The notes beneath the pieces were generated by a model that did no database searches, was not told the DNA's origin, and saw only the letters and a list, made by a program, of their open reading frames with translations. A DNA stretch of 11,315 bases, taken from Rhodospirillaceae bacterium (GTDB taxonomy: Bacteria > Pseudomonadota > Alphaproteobacteria > Micavibrionales > UBA2020). Below, one piece after another: positions 1 through 6,734 of the stretch. Made by a program: the position numbers and the translations under genes. Every line of letters begins with the position of its first letter. Positions within the stretch are counted from its first letter, which is position 1. Location: contig DQGU01000153.1 of assembly GCA_003524565.1 (NCBI GenBank), forward strand, positions 1 to 11,315, read 5' to 3'.

Positions 1-54
1 GTGTGTGCTCTGCCTATCTGTTACCGGCGGTGTTTTTTGTTGTTGCAGTGTTTT
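1..54. other. Left edge, no gene seen
   Basis: This short stretch follows the glucokinase stop codon, so it lies downstream of the leftward operon. It has several T-runs on the plus strand and an A-rich stretch on the minus strand. I see no convincing stem followed by a T-run in the leftward direction, so no terminator is called. The next gene must lie outside the window. Confidence 0.5.
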
Positions 55-996
55 TCAATCCAGATACTTCAGCCCCTCCAGCCCCGGATACGGGTGCGTA
101 ATCACGCGCACGGGAATGGGGGCGAGGTAGTCTTTGAAGCGGCCTTTTTCAAGGAAGCTTTGCATGAAGCGCGAGGCCGCGAAATAGCTGCCGAGGCGCG
201 GCACGATGCCGCCTGCAATATAAATGCCGCCGAACGCGCCATAGGTCAGCGCCACGTTGCCCGCGGCAACGCCAAGGAAATGGCAGAACAAATCCAGCGT
301 TTCGACGCAAACCGGGCAGCTGCGCGCCAGCGCCGCTTCGGTAATTTCCGCCGGTGTTTTTTCAGGCAGGTTCAGGCCGTCAAGACCGCAAAGACCGTGA
401 TAGATATTCACAAGGCCTTTGCCGGAAATCACCCGCTCCGCCGATATATGATGGTATTTGGTTTGTTTCAGCCATTCGAACAGGCGGAATTCACGCTCGT
501 TCGATGCGGGCATGGTGACATGGCCGCCCTCGGTCGTCACGGGCACAGGCGCACCGTCGCGGCCGAATACAACCGCGCCGACACCCAGCCCCGTGCCGGG
601 GCCGATGATGCCGATGGGCGCGCCTTGGACGCTTTCACCGCCGCCGACCTTGTAATAATCGGCCTCCGTCAAATGTGTAATGCCAAGCGCGAGCGCCGTA
701 AAATCGTTGATGACATCCAGCTTGTCAAACCCCAGCGCCTTGCGCGTGCCGGAGATGGAAAAGCTCCAGCCGTGGTTGGTCATCGACACTTCGTCCGCAC
801 CGCTGAGCGGAATGGCGACGGCAAAAGCGCCCGTTTGCGGCTTTACCCCGCCCACGCGCGACAAATACGCCTGCGCCGCATCGGCCAGCGTCGGAAAATC
901 ATCGCAGGGCAGAACGTCGATATGCTCGATGCCCGCATCATTCGCAATCGCAAAACGCGCGTTGGTCGCCCCGATATCCGCAATCAGCCGTGACAT
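55..996 (-). CDS. glk: Glucokinase (Glk family)
   Basis: Glucokinase phosphorylates glucose to glucose 6-phosphate with ATP in the cytoplasm. With the start chosen here the protein has 313 residues, close to the 321 of E. coli Glk. Visible family motifs are the N-terminal phosphate-binding DIGATNAR (about residues 7-14), the INDFTAL segment whose Asp (about 98) matches the catalytic base, GPGTGLGVG (about 132-140), EGGH (about 156-159) in the sugar site, and GGIVPRL (about 262-268). This is the proteobacterial Glk type, not the ROK type, as no ROK zinc-cysteine motif is seen. The frame is open up to an ATG at 1056, but the ATG at 996 is preferred: it places the first motif where the family has it, has AGGGTG six bases upstream, and avoids overlap with the preceding gene. 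It is the last gene of a leftward unit, 25 nt after the transsulfuration enzyme. Why glucokinase sits with sulfur amino acid genes is not evident. Confidence 0.93.
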   Translation of the reverse strand: MSRLIADIGATNARFAIANDAGIEHIDVLPCDDFPTLADAAQAYLSRVGGVKPQTGAFAVAIPLSGADEVSMTNHGWSFSISGTRKALGFDKLDVINDFTALALGITHLTEADYYKVGGGESVQGAPIGIIGPGTGLGVGAVVFGRDGAPVPVTTEGGHVTMPASNEREFRLFEWLKQTKYHHISAERVISGKGLVNIYHGLCGLDGLNLPEKTPAEITEAALARSCPVCVETLDLFCHFLGVAAGNVALTYGAFGGIYIAGGIVPRLGSYFAASRFMQSFLEKGRFKDYLAPIPVRVITHPYPGLEGLKYLD

Positions 997-1021
997 GTGC
1001 CGCACCCTTTTCTCTCCGTTA

Positions 1022-2200
1022 TCAGATTTTCGCCAAAGCTTCGTCGAGGTCCGCAATCAGGTCTTCGACGCTTTCGATGCCGACCGACAGGCGGATAAGC
1101 CCGTCGGAAATGCCCAGCGCCTCGCGCTGCTCTTTGGGCACTGACGCATGCGTCATGATGGCCGGATGCTCGATAAGGCTTTCGACACCGCCAAGGCTTT
1201 CGGCCAGCGTGAAAATTTTGCATGCGGACAGCATGCGGCGCGACGCATCAAGGTCGCCCTTCAAAACCGCCGTCACCATGCCGCCAAAACCGCGCATCTG
1301 GCGTTTGGCCAGTGCGTGCTGCGGGTGGCTTTGCAGGCCCGGATACCAGACTTTTTCCACCTTCGGGTGGTGGCTCAGCCATTCGGCGATTTTCATGGCG
1401 GAATTGCTGTGACGCTCCATGCGCACATCCAGCGTTTTGACGCCGCGCAGCGCAAGGAAACTGTCAAACGGGCCCAGAATACCGCCCGTCGCGTTCTGGA
1501 TGAATTTCATGCGCTCGGCCAAATCCGCATTGTCGCCGACGATGGCAACGCCGCCGATGATGTCGGAATGTCCGCCGATATATTTCGTCGCGCTATGCAC
1601 CACGATATCGACGCCCATAGCGATGGGGCGCTGGTTCCACGGCGTCGCAAAAGTGTTATCGACCACGCTGATAAGATTTTTCTCGCGGGCGATTTTGGCG
1701 ACAGCGGCAATGTCGGTCAGCTTCAGCATCGGGTTGGTCGGCGTTTCAATCCAGACCATTCTCGTATTCGGACGGATGGCGGCGCGCACGGCCTCAGCAT
1801 CTGTCATGTCGATGTAGGAAACCTCGAGCCCTGTCGTTTGCTTGCGCACGCGCTCGAACAGGCGGAAGCTGCCGCCGTACAAATCATCCGACGCAATCAT
1901 GTGCGCGCCCGCCGGCAGCACGTCCAGAACCGCGCACATCGCGGCAAGGCCGGAGCCAAAGGCGAAAGCCGCGCTGCCGTCTTCCAAATCCGCCATAGCG
2001 CGTTCAAACGCGTGGCGCGTCGGGTTGTGGCCGCGGGCATAGACGAAGCCTTTATGTTCGCCCGGCGCCGATTGCGCATAAGTGGATGTCGCGTAAATCG
2101 GCACGTTCACCGCGCCTGTTGTCGGGTCGTGCATCTGCCCGCCGTGGATGCAGCGCGTGGAGAAAGAGCGGTTTTTGCGGGAAGAAGAAGCGGAAGACAT
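1022..2200 (-). CDS. Trans-sulfuration PLP enzyme, probable cystathionine gamma-lyase
   Basis: This 392-residue protein belongs to the Cys/Met metabolism PLP family (cystathionine gamma-lyase, cystathionine gamma-synthase, O-acylhomoserine sulfhydrylase), a cytoplasmic fold-type I enzyme. The PLP lysine is K206 in HSATKYIGGHSD. D181 in VVDNTFATP should contact the cofactor ring nitrogen. YARGHNPTR (Y54, R56) supplies cofactor contacts from the neighbouring subunit, Y108 lies in DDLYGG, and R370 in LIRLSVGIE should bind the substrate carboxylate. The TLAESLGGVESLIEHP segment (E334) occurs in both lyases and synthases, so sequence alone does not separate them. I favour the lyase (cystathionine to cysteine, 2-oxobutyrate and ammonia) because the gene directly follows a cystathionine beta-synthase gene, as in the mccA-mccB pair. 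Its ATG shares one base with that gene's TGA, so the two are probably translationally coupled. AAAGG lies about 12 bases upstream of the start. Confidence 0.9.
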   Translation of the reverse strand: MSSASSSRKNRSFSTRCIHGGQMHDPTTGAVNVPIYATSTYAQSAPGEHKGFVYARGHNPTRHAFERAMADLEDGSAAFAFGSGLAAMCAVLDVLPAGAHMIASDDLYGGSFRLFERVRKQTTGLEVSYIDMTDAEAVRAAIRPNTRMVWIETPTNPMLKLTDIAAVAKIAREKNLISVVDNTFATPWNQRPIAMGVDIVVHSATKYIGGHSDIIGGVAIVGDNADLAERMKFIQNATGGILGPFDSFLALRGVKTLDVRMERHSNSAMKIAEWLSHHPKVEKVWYPGLQSHPQHALAKRQMRGFGGMVTAVLKGDLDASRRMLSACKIFTLAESLGGVESLIEHPAIMTHASVPKEQREALGISDGLIRLSVGIESVEDLIADLDEALAKI

Positions 2201-3585
2201 CAGGCAACCTGACCTTTCAGATAAAGATGGTTAAGCATATCGACGCGCGTGACAACGCCGAGGAATTTATCATCGTCCACCACCATGATGGCGCCGCCCT
2301 GCTGCAAAAGCGGCGCGGCGGTTTCAATCGGCGTATCTTTGGGCAGCACGGGCGCGGCTTCGCGCATCACATCGGCAACCGTGCCGGACATGGACGAATT
2401 TTTATCGCCCATGGTCATGCGGTTCAGCAGCGTTTTTTCATCGACCACGCCGACCAGACGCTTTGCGGCTTCGTCGAGCACCGGCAGCTGCGACACGTCG
2501 GCAAAACGCATGCGTTTATAAGCCGTTTTCAAAGGGTCGGTGGCGCGCACAAAAATCGTATCCCCCGCATCGTGACGGCGCATGACGAGGTCTTCGATGG
2601 CGCCCGTGGGCTTGCGCGGGGTGAAGCCCTGTTCAGACAGCCAAAAATCGCTGAAGGTCTTCGAAAGATACTTGTCGCCGCGGTCGCAAATCAGCGTCAC
2701 GACGCGCTTGGGCTCTTTCTGTTCGCGGCAGTATTTCAGTGCGGCCGCGGCCAGCGTGCCCGACGACGGGCCCGCCAGAATCCCTTCTTTCAAAAGCAGT
2801 TCGCGCGCGGTGGCGAGGCTTTCCTCGTCCGTAATCGTATAGGCTTTTTGGGTCAGCGACATATCAAGAATATCGGGAATAAAATCTTCGCCGATACCCT
2901 CGACCAGCCACGAGCCCGGCTCGACCGTCTTGCCCTCGTTCACCAGCGGGGCAAGGATGGAGCCCGCGGGGTCGGCCAAAATCATTTCGGTTTTGGGGCT
3001 GTGTTTTTTCATGAAATTGCCGATGCCCGTCAAGGTGCCGCCGGAGCCGACGCCGCAGATGATGGCATCCACATCGCCTTCCATCTGCGTCAGAATCTCG
3101 GGCGCGGTATATTCGAAATGCGCCGCGACGTTGGCGGGGTTGGCGAACTGGTTGACGTAGAAACCGCCGGTTTCCTTGGCGATGCGCGCCGCGACATCCT
3201 GATAATATTCCGGATGGCCGCGCACGACGTCGCTGCGCGCCACGCGCACGTCGGCGCCCATGGCTTTGCAATGGAAAATTTTCTCGCGCGACATTTTATC
3301 GGGCACGACCAGAATGACTTTGTATCCTTTGAGCGCGCCGATAAGCGTCAGGCCAAGCCCCGTGTTGCCCGCCGTCGCTTCGATAATCGTGCCGCCGGGT
3401 TTCAGCTTGCCCTCTTTCTCTGCCGCGTCAATCATCTGGCGGGCGATGCGGTCTTTGATAGAGCCGCCGGGGTTTTGCGATTCCAGCTTGGCGAACAGGC
3501 GGCAAGGGCCCGTATCGATGCGGGTAATCTCGACAAGCGGCGTATTGCCGATGAGCTGCAAAATGGCGGGCGGCTGGTTGGTCAT
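2200..3585 (-). CDS. cbs: Cystathionine beta-synthase with C-terminal CBS domain pair
   Basis: This 461-residue, probably cytoplasmic fold-type II PLP enzyme joins homocysteine to serine, or to O-acetylserine, to make cystathionine. The catalytic domain covers about residues 5-320. It has the PLP lysine K44 in PGGSIKDR, the substrate loop EATAGNTG (69-76), the phosphate-binding GVGSGGTLTG (178-187), GPSSGT (272-277), and DRGDKYLSK (301-309), which is typical of cystathionine beta-synthases. Two CBS domains follow, about 330-390 and 400-456. In relatives these can bind adenosyl ligands and regulate activity. There is no N-terminal heme domain like that of the human enzyme. The ATG at 3585 has only a weak AAGAGA upstream. 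It is the first gene of the cbs, transsulfuration lyase, glk unit and diverges from cysE. Because CysE makes O-acetylserine, this enzyme may use that substrate, as B. subtilis MccA does, or act partly as a cysteine synthase. That is inference. Confidence 0.92.
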   Translation of the reverse strand: MTNQPPAILQLIGNTPLVEITRIDTGPCRLFAKLESQNPGGSIKDRIARQMIDAAEKEGKLKPGGTIIEATAGNTGLGLTLIGALKGYKVILVVPDKMSREKIFHCKAMGADVRVARSDVVRGHPEYYQDVAARIAKETGGFYVNQFANPANVAAHFEYTAPEILTQMEGDVDAIICGVGSGGTLTGIGNFMKKHSPKTEMILADPAGSILAPLVNEGKTVEPGSWLVEGIGEDFIPDILDMSLTQKAYTITDEESLATARELLLKEGILAGPSSGTLAAAALKYCREQKEPKRVVTLICDRGDKYLSKTFSDFWLSEQGFTPRKPTGAIEDLVMRRHDAGDTIFVRATDPLKTAYKRMRFADVSQLPVLDEAAKRLVGVVDEKTLLNRMTMGDKNSSMSGTVADVMREAAPVLPKDTPIETAAPLLQQGGAIMVVDDDKFLGVVTRVDMLNHLYLKGQVA

Positions 3586-3615
3586 GACGGTCTCTTATGT
3601 TGAAATTTTGCTGAT

Positions 3616-3642
3616 TTTATAAAGCATTATGCGCAAAGTAAA
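3616..3642 (-). promoter_or_regulatory. Possible promoter for the cbs operon
   Basis: Read leftward, TTTACT (3642-3637) and TATAAA (3621-3616) resemble -35 and -10 boxes. The spacer of 15 nt is shorter than the usual 16-18. The -10-like box would start transcripts roughly 25 nt before the cbs ATG. It is the best candidate in the spacer, but the short spacing makes it uncertain. Confidence 0.3.
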
Positions 3643-3659
3643 ACTTTTTCGCCGCGCAT
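3629..3659. repeat. Nested imperfect dyad near the cbs promoter
   Basis: ATGCGC (3629-3634) and GCGCAT (3654-3659) form an outer inverted pair, and AAAGT-AAA-ACTTT (3635-3647) forms an inner one directly next to the left arm. The two pairs do not share a centre, so this is not one clean operator. It overlaps the candidate cbs promoter and could be a binding site or chance. Confidence 0.25.
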
Positions 3660-3677
3660 GTTTTACCCGAATACCTG

Positions 3678-3693
3678 CGCGCAAGATTGCGCG
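3678..3693. promoter_or_regulatory. Perfect 16-bp dyad, candidate operator between cbs and cysE
   Basis: The sequence CGCGCAA-GA-TTGCGCG is a perfect 7-bp inverted repeat with a 2-nt centre. It lies in the spacer between divergent cbs and cysE, 36 nt before the cysE ATG and 92 nt before the cbs ATG. It covers the place where a -35 box would sit for the TATAAC at 3706-3711, where no good -35 is visible. A dimeric regulator could act here on one or both genes. No known regulator's site is matched with confidence. Confidence 0.4.
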
Positions 3694-3705
3694 TGACTTG
3701 GCCTT

Positions 3706-3711
3706 TATAAC
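3706..3711 (+). promoter_or_regulatory. Possible -10 box of cysE
   Basis: TATAAC is the best -10-like hexamer upstream of cysE. A start about 7 nt downstream would give a leader of only about 10 nt before the ATG at 3729. No acceptable -35 hexamer lies 16-18 nt upstream; that position falls on the perfect dyad. Low confidence. Confidence 0.3.
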
Positions 3712-3728
3712 TGGCTAAAACCTTGAAC

Positions 3729-4487
3729 ATGAAGCAGGAACAAGCCCCCCTTTCAAGCCAGACCCCGCAAACGCTCTGGGTTTCATTGCGCAGTGCAGCA
3801 GAAAAACTCGCCGGCGAAGATGCCGTCTTCGCGCCGTTTTTGACGGATACGATTCTGTCCGCCGCGCATCTGGGCGATGCCATGGGCAGGCTGCTTTCGC
3901 AAAAACTGCAAACGCCGCATTTCCCCGCCCCTGTTTTTCGCGACGCCTATGCCGCGCTGTGGCTGCGCGGTGCAGATGCACTTGGTGGTAAAATCGTGCG
4001 CGACATGCAAACGGTTTTGGCCAACGACCCCGCCGCGCATGATGCGCTGCGCCCGTTTTTGTTTTTCAAAGGATTTCACGCGCTGCAATGCCACCGCCTT
4101 GCGCATGACCTGTGGCATCACGGGCGGCAGCCGCTGGCGCTGCTGGTGCAAAACCGCGTGTCGGATTTGTTCGGCGTGGACATTCACCCCGCCGCACGCA
4201 TCGGCTGCGGCATCATGTTCGACCACGCAACAGGCATTGTGATTGGCGAAACCGCCGTTGTCGAAGACGATGTTTTGTTCTGGCACGGCGTGACGCTGGG
4301 CGGCCGCGCCTTCGCCCCCGAAGACCGCCACCCCAAAGTGCGCCAAGGCGCGCAAATCGGCGCGGGCGCAACGATTTTGGGGAATATCGAGATTGGCGCG
4401 GGCGCCAAAATCGCCGCGGGCAGCGTGGTTGTAAAATCCGTCCCCGCCGGCGCGACCGCGGCGGGTACGCCCGCGCGCGTTATCTGA
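3729..4487 (+). CDS. cysE: Serine O-acetyltransferase CysE, short C-terminus
   Basis: CysE transfers acetyl from acetyl-CoA to serine, giving O-acetylserine, the committed precursor of cysteine. The 252-residue product from this ATG resembles E. coli CysE. It has an N-terminal helical domain (about 10-140, with LRPFLFFKGFHALQCHR at its end), then a left-handed beta-helix of hexapeptide repeats (about 145-250). Likely catalytic residues are D165 and H166 in FDHATGIVIGETA and H201 in DRHPKV. The protein stops at TPARVI, right after the beta-helix. E. coli CysE continues with GKP and a tail of about 20 more residues, which takes part in cysteine feedback inhibition and in binding CysK. An in-frame TTG lies two codons upstream (3723) and a stop at 3708-3710 closes the frame. 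No Shine-Dalgarno sequence precedes either start. It diverges from the cbs operon, and a REP-like repeat begins 17 nt after its stop. Confidence 0.93.
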   Translation: MKQEQAPLSSQTPQTLWVSLRSAAEKLAGEDAVFAPFLTDTILSAAHLGDAMGRLLSQKLQTPHFPAPVFRDAYAALWLRGADALGGKIVRDMQTVLANDPAAHDALRPFLFFKGFHALQCHRLAHDLWHHGRQPLALLVQNRVSDLFGVDIHPAARIGCGIMFDHATGIVIGETAVVEDDVLFWHGVTLGGRAFAPEDRHPKVRQGAQIGAGATILGNIEIGAGAKIAAGSVVVKSVPAGATAAGTPARVI

Positions 4488-4504
4488 CGATAGAGAGAGA
4501 TGCT

Positions 4505-4599
4505 CTGGACACCGGCCTGCGCCGGTGTGACGGTTTATTTTTACTGCATACGTTGCTGGCGCAGAACTGCACGTCACACCGGCGCAGGCCGGTGTCCAG
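4505..4599. repeat. Perfect 28-bp inverted repeat, REP-like element
   Basis: The arms at 4505-4532 and 4572-4599 are exact reverse complements over 28 bp, with a 39-nt AT-richer loop. Each arm also contains its own 8-bp hairpin, ACACCGGC-CTGC-GCCGGTGT in the left arm. An arm that folds alone and also pairs with a second inverted copy is the layout of REP or BIME elements. Only this one pair occurs in the window. It fills most of the gap between the convergent cysE and DinB-like genes and can form a very stable structure in transcripts from either side. Confidence 0.85.
4509..4542 (+). terminator. Likely terminator after cysE
   Basis: The 8-bp GC-rich stem at 4509-4528 with a CTGC loop is followed, after five bases, by TTTATTTTT (4534-4542). 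This resembles a Rho-independent terminator 21 nt after the cysE stop. It is built from the left arm of the inverted repeat. The T-run is interrupted and not immediately adjacent, so efficiency is uncertain. No matching T-run is seen for leftward transcripts. Confidence 0.5.
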
Positions 4600-4629
4600 C
4601 GGCGCACGCGGCCGCGCACGGCAGCCGCC

Positions 4630-5241
4630 TTAAACCCGTGCAGCGATTTCCTGCAACTGGCGCAGGTGAATGGCGTTGTGCTGCGCCAAAAGCCAATGCC
4701 ACTGGCGCAGCGTGAAGCCGCCGAACCAGGGGTGCGCATAGGTCAGCGCACCATCACGCTTTTCCGGCGGCACGGCGGTTTCGATTTGCGGCATCAGCGT
4801 CGATATAAAAGATTTATAATTCGCCAAAACGGTTTGCGCGGGCAGCTTGCCCAGCGGCTTCACGCGTGCGGTATCGGCGCGGCCGGGCGGCACCTGCCCT
4901 TGCGACAGGCGGATGATGATATCGCGCATGCCCGTGCCGACAATCATCAGATGTTCCAGCGTCATGGCGGCAGACCAATAGCGCGAGCTGTCTTCGAGGC
5001 CGCGCAGACGCGGCACCAGCACGCGTTTTTGCAGCTGGCCGTTATCCATTTTTTCCGCCAGCGCCAAAATCGCCGCATTGGTATCGACAAAGCGCTGCGT
5101 CTCTGCCGCCCAATCGGCCTTCGCCGCCACGCAGGGGCCGATGTAATGGCGCATGACCAGCCGCACATACCACGGCACGCCCGCGCCGGGCGCGGCAAGG
5201 CGGGATTCTATTTCCGCATCGCTCAAACCTTGTGTCTTCAT
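4630..5241 (-). CDS. DinB-like four-helix-bundle protein
   Basis: This 203-residue protein has no signal peptide or membrane segment, so it is probably cytoplasmic. The C-terminal segment HPWFGGFTLRQWHWLLAQHNAIHLRQLQEI (170-199) resembles the end of DinB/YfiT-like bundles, including DUF1569-type members, where HPxFG precedes a helix with HxxxHxxQ. The candidate metal ligands are H97 (in TLEHL), H188 and H192, the three-His pattern of the superfamily. Some superfamily members are metal-dependent thiol S-transferases or hydrolases; many have no known function. The substrate here is unknown. The gene is last in the efflux operon: its ATG follows the outer-membrane channel's TGA after one base, and its purine-rich ribosome-binding region lies inside that gene's Lys codons. 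This suggests co-expression and perhaps a role in handling toxic compounds, which is inference. The family call is fairly firm, the function is not. Confidence 0.7.
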   Translation of the reverse strand: MKTQGLSDAEIESRLAAPGAGVPWYVRLVMRHYIGPCVAAKADWAAETQRFVDTNAAILALAEKMDNGQLQKRVLVPRLRGLEDSSRYWSAAMTLEHLMIVGTGMRDIIIRLSQGQVPPGRADTARVKPLGKLPAQTVLANYKSFISTLMPQIETAVPPEKRDGALTYAHPWFGGFTLRQWHWLLAQHNAIHLRQLQEIAARV

Positions 5242-5242
5242 A

Positions 5243-6733
5243 TCAATCTTTTTTCTTTTGTTCGGGTTTTTTGACGCCCGTTTCCGGCGCAGGCACGGTG
5301 GCCGGCGTCCAGCTGCCGCCGATAGCGCGTATCAGGCGCACGGTTTCGCGCAGGCGCTCGCCCTGAATTTGAATACCGCTGCGCTGCGCCTCAAGTGCGC
5401 TGCGGCGCGCGGTAATCGCTTCCAGATAGCCCACATCGCCGTTTTCGTAGCGCATGCCCGCCAGCTCCGACGCGCGTTTGGCCGCGCTTTCGGCCACGGC
5501 CTGCGACGAGGCCTGACGCGACAGGGTTTTCAGGCGCGAAAGACTGTTTTCAACATCGCGGAAGGCGACCAGCACGCTTTGGCGGTAATCGGCCACGGCT
5601 TCTTCGTACACAGCCTTTTGGCGTTCAAGGGCCTTGGTGTTTTCACCGCCCGTAAAAATCGGCAAGCTCAGCATCGGCCCAATCGCCCATGTGCGGCTCG
5701 ACCATTGAAACAGGTTCGACATCACGTCGGATTCCACGCCCGCATTCCCCGTCAGCGACAAGGTGGGGAAAAACGACGCCTTCACAACGCCGATGCGCGC
5801 GTTTTCAGCGGCCAGTTTATATTGCGCGGCGGAAATATCGGGGCGGCGCTCCAAAACGCTCGACGGTACGCCCGCAGGAATGACGGGAATACGGCGCGGC
5901 AGTTCCGCCGATTTCAGCGAAAATTCACCCGGCGCCTTGCCCAGCAAAAGCGCAAGGGCATGTTCCGCCTCTTTGCGCTGCTGGATGACGTCCTGATACT
6001 GCATGCGCGTGTTTTCAAGGTCCACCGTCGCCTCGGCGATATCCAGTTCGGTAATCGTGCCGATATCGAGACGCTTTTTAAGAATTTTCAAACCATCTTC
6101 GCGCAAGGAAACCGAAACAGACAAAACGCCGCGTTCACGGTCAAGCGCGCGGATAAGGAAATACAAATCCGCCACATCTGCCTGCATGGCAAGGCGCATG
6201 CTTTGCAGCGTCGCCTCTGCGCCCATCGCCTCGGCCTTCGCCGCTTTGTGGCGGTTGCGCACGCGGCCGAACAAGTCCAGTTCATAGCTGAGCGTCAGGC
6301 CGGTCTTGAGGCTGTTTTCAATCGCAAGTTCGCTGCCGGGCGCCATGCCGCGCGCAACCGCATTAGGTTTTTGGCGCGTGGCCGATGCATTGCCGTCGAT
6401 ATCCGGAAAGAAACCGGCGCGTGCCTGCCCTGCTGCGGCGCGCGATTGACGCACGCGCGCTTCCATCGCCTGCACTGTCAGGTTGCCATCGGCCGCTTCG
6501 GCCTGCAGTTTATCAAGCGCGGGGTCTTTGAACACTTTCCACCATGTGCCGCGGTCGATATGCGCGGCGGGTTCGCCCACTTTCCACTTGCCGGTGACCT
6601 TCAGGTCTTCGGCTTCGCGGAATTGTTCCGTCTTGGCCGTTTCGGGCAATTTGAAATCGGGCGCAAGGTTGCAACCGGAAAGCGGCGCACCAAGGGCGGT
6701 TGTCAGCGCGAGCGCGATGATAAGTTTTTTCAT
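5243..6733 (-). CDS. Efflux outer-membrane channel lipoprotein (NodT/OprM family)
   Basis: This 496-residue protein is the outer-membrane factor of an RND tripartite pump. The N-terminus MKKLIIALALTTALGAPLSGC is a lipoprotein signal with the lipobox LSGC, so C21 should be lipidated. The next residues, NLAPDFKLPE, match the family opening. Two TolC-type repeats follow, with YELDLFGRVRN (about 150-160) and the characteristic ERRPDISAAQ...ARIGVVKASFFPTLSLTG (about 295-328). In the family a trimer forms a beta-barrel in the outer membrane and a long alpha-helical tunnel in the periplasm. It ends in an unusual Lys-rich tail, KKPEQKKKD. The ATG lies one base after the RND pump's stop and has AAGGTG seven bases upstream. 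OprN and OprM are the likely functional comparisons; no specific gene name is justified. Confidence 0.94.
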   Translation of the reverse strand: MKKLIIALALTTALGAPLSGCNLAPDFKLPETAKTEQFREAEDLKVTGKWKVGEPAAHIDRGTWWKVFKDPALDKLQAEAADGNLTVQAMEARVRQSRAAAGQARAGFFPDIDGNASATRQKPNAVARGMAPGSELAIENSLKTGLTLSYELDLFGRVRNRHKAAKAEAMGAEATLQSMRLAMQADVADLYFLIRALDRERGVLSVSVSLREDGLKILKKRLDIGTITELDIAEATVDLENTRMQYQDVIQQRKEAEHALALLLGKAPGEFSLKSAELPRRIPVIPAGVPSSVLERRPDISAAQYKLAAENARIGVVKASFFPTLSLTGNAGVESDVMSNLFQWSSRTWAIGPMLSLPIFTGGENTKALERQKAVYEEAVADYRQSVLVAFRDVENSLSRLKTLSRQASSQAVAESAAKRASELAGMRYENGDVGYLEAITARRSALEAQRSGIQIQGERLRETVRLIRAIGGSWTPATVPAPETGVKKPEQKKKD

Positions 6734-6734
6734 C

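Noticed and set aside
1..54. Terminator after glucokinase
   Set aside because: T-runs are on the wrong strand for leftward transcription and no stem precedes a run in the right direction.
997..1056. Twenty-codon upstream extension of glucokinase from the ATG at 1056
   Set aside because: It would overlap the preceding gene, has no match to the family N-terminus, and would displace the DIGATNAR motif from its normal position near the start.
2086..3603. Plus-strand open frame of about 500 codons opposite cbs
   Set aside because: It is a shadow of the cystathionine beta-synthase gene, with Arg/His-rich composition and no recognisable family. The same holds for the plus-strand frames opposite glk (1-993) and the outer-membrane channel (5153-6823).
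4505..4599. CRISPR array or attachment site from the repeated arms
   Set aside because: There are only two copies, they are inverted and not direct, and no cas, integrase or tRNA gene is near.
3783..4739. Minus-strand open frame across cysE and the inverted repeat
   Set aside because: It reads antisense through cysE and through both repeat arms, giving repeat-derived peptides such as HTGAGRCP and TPACAGVT. It is not a plausible protein.
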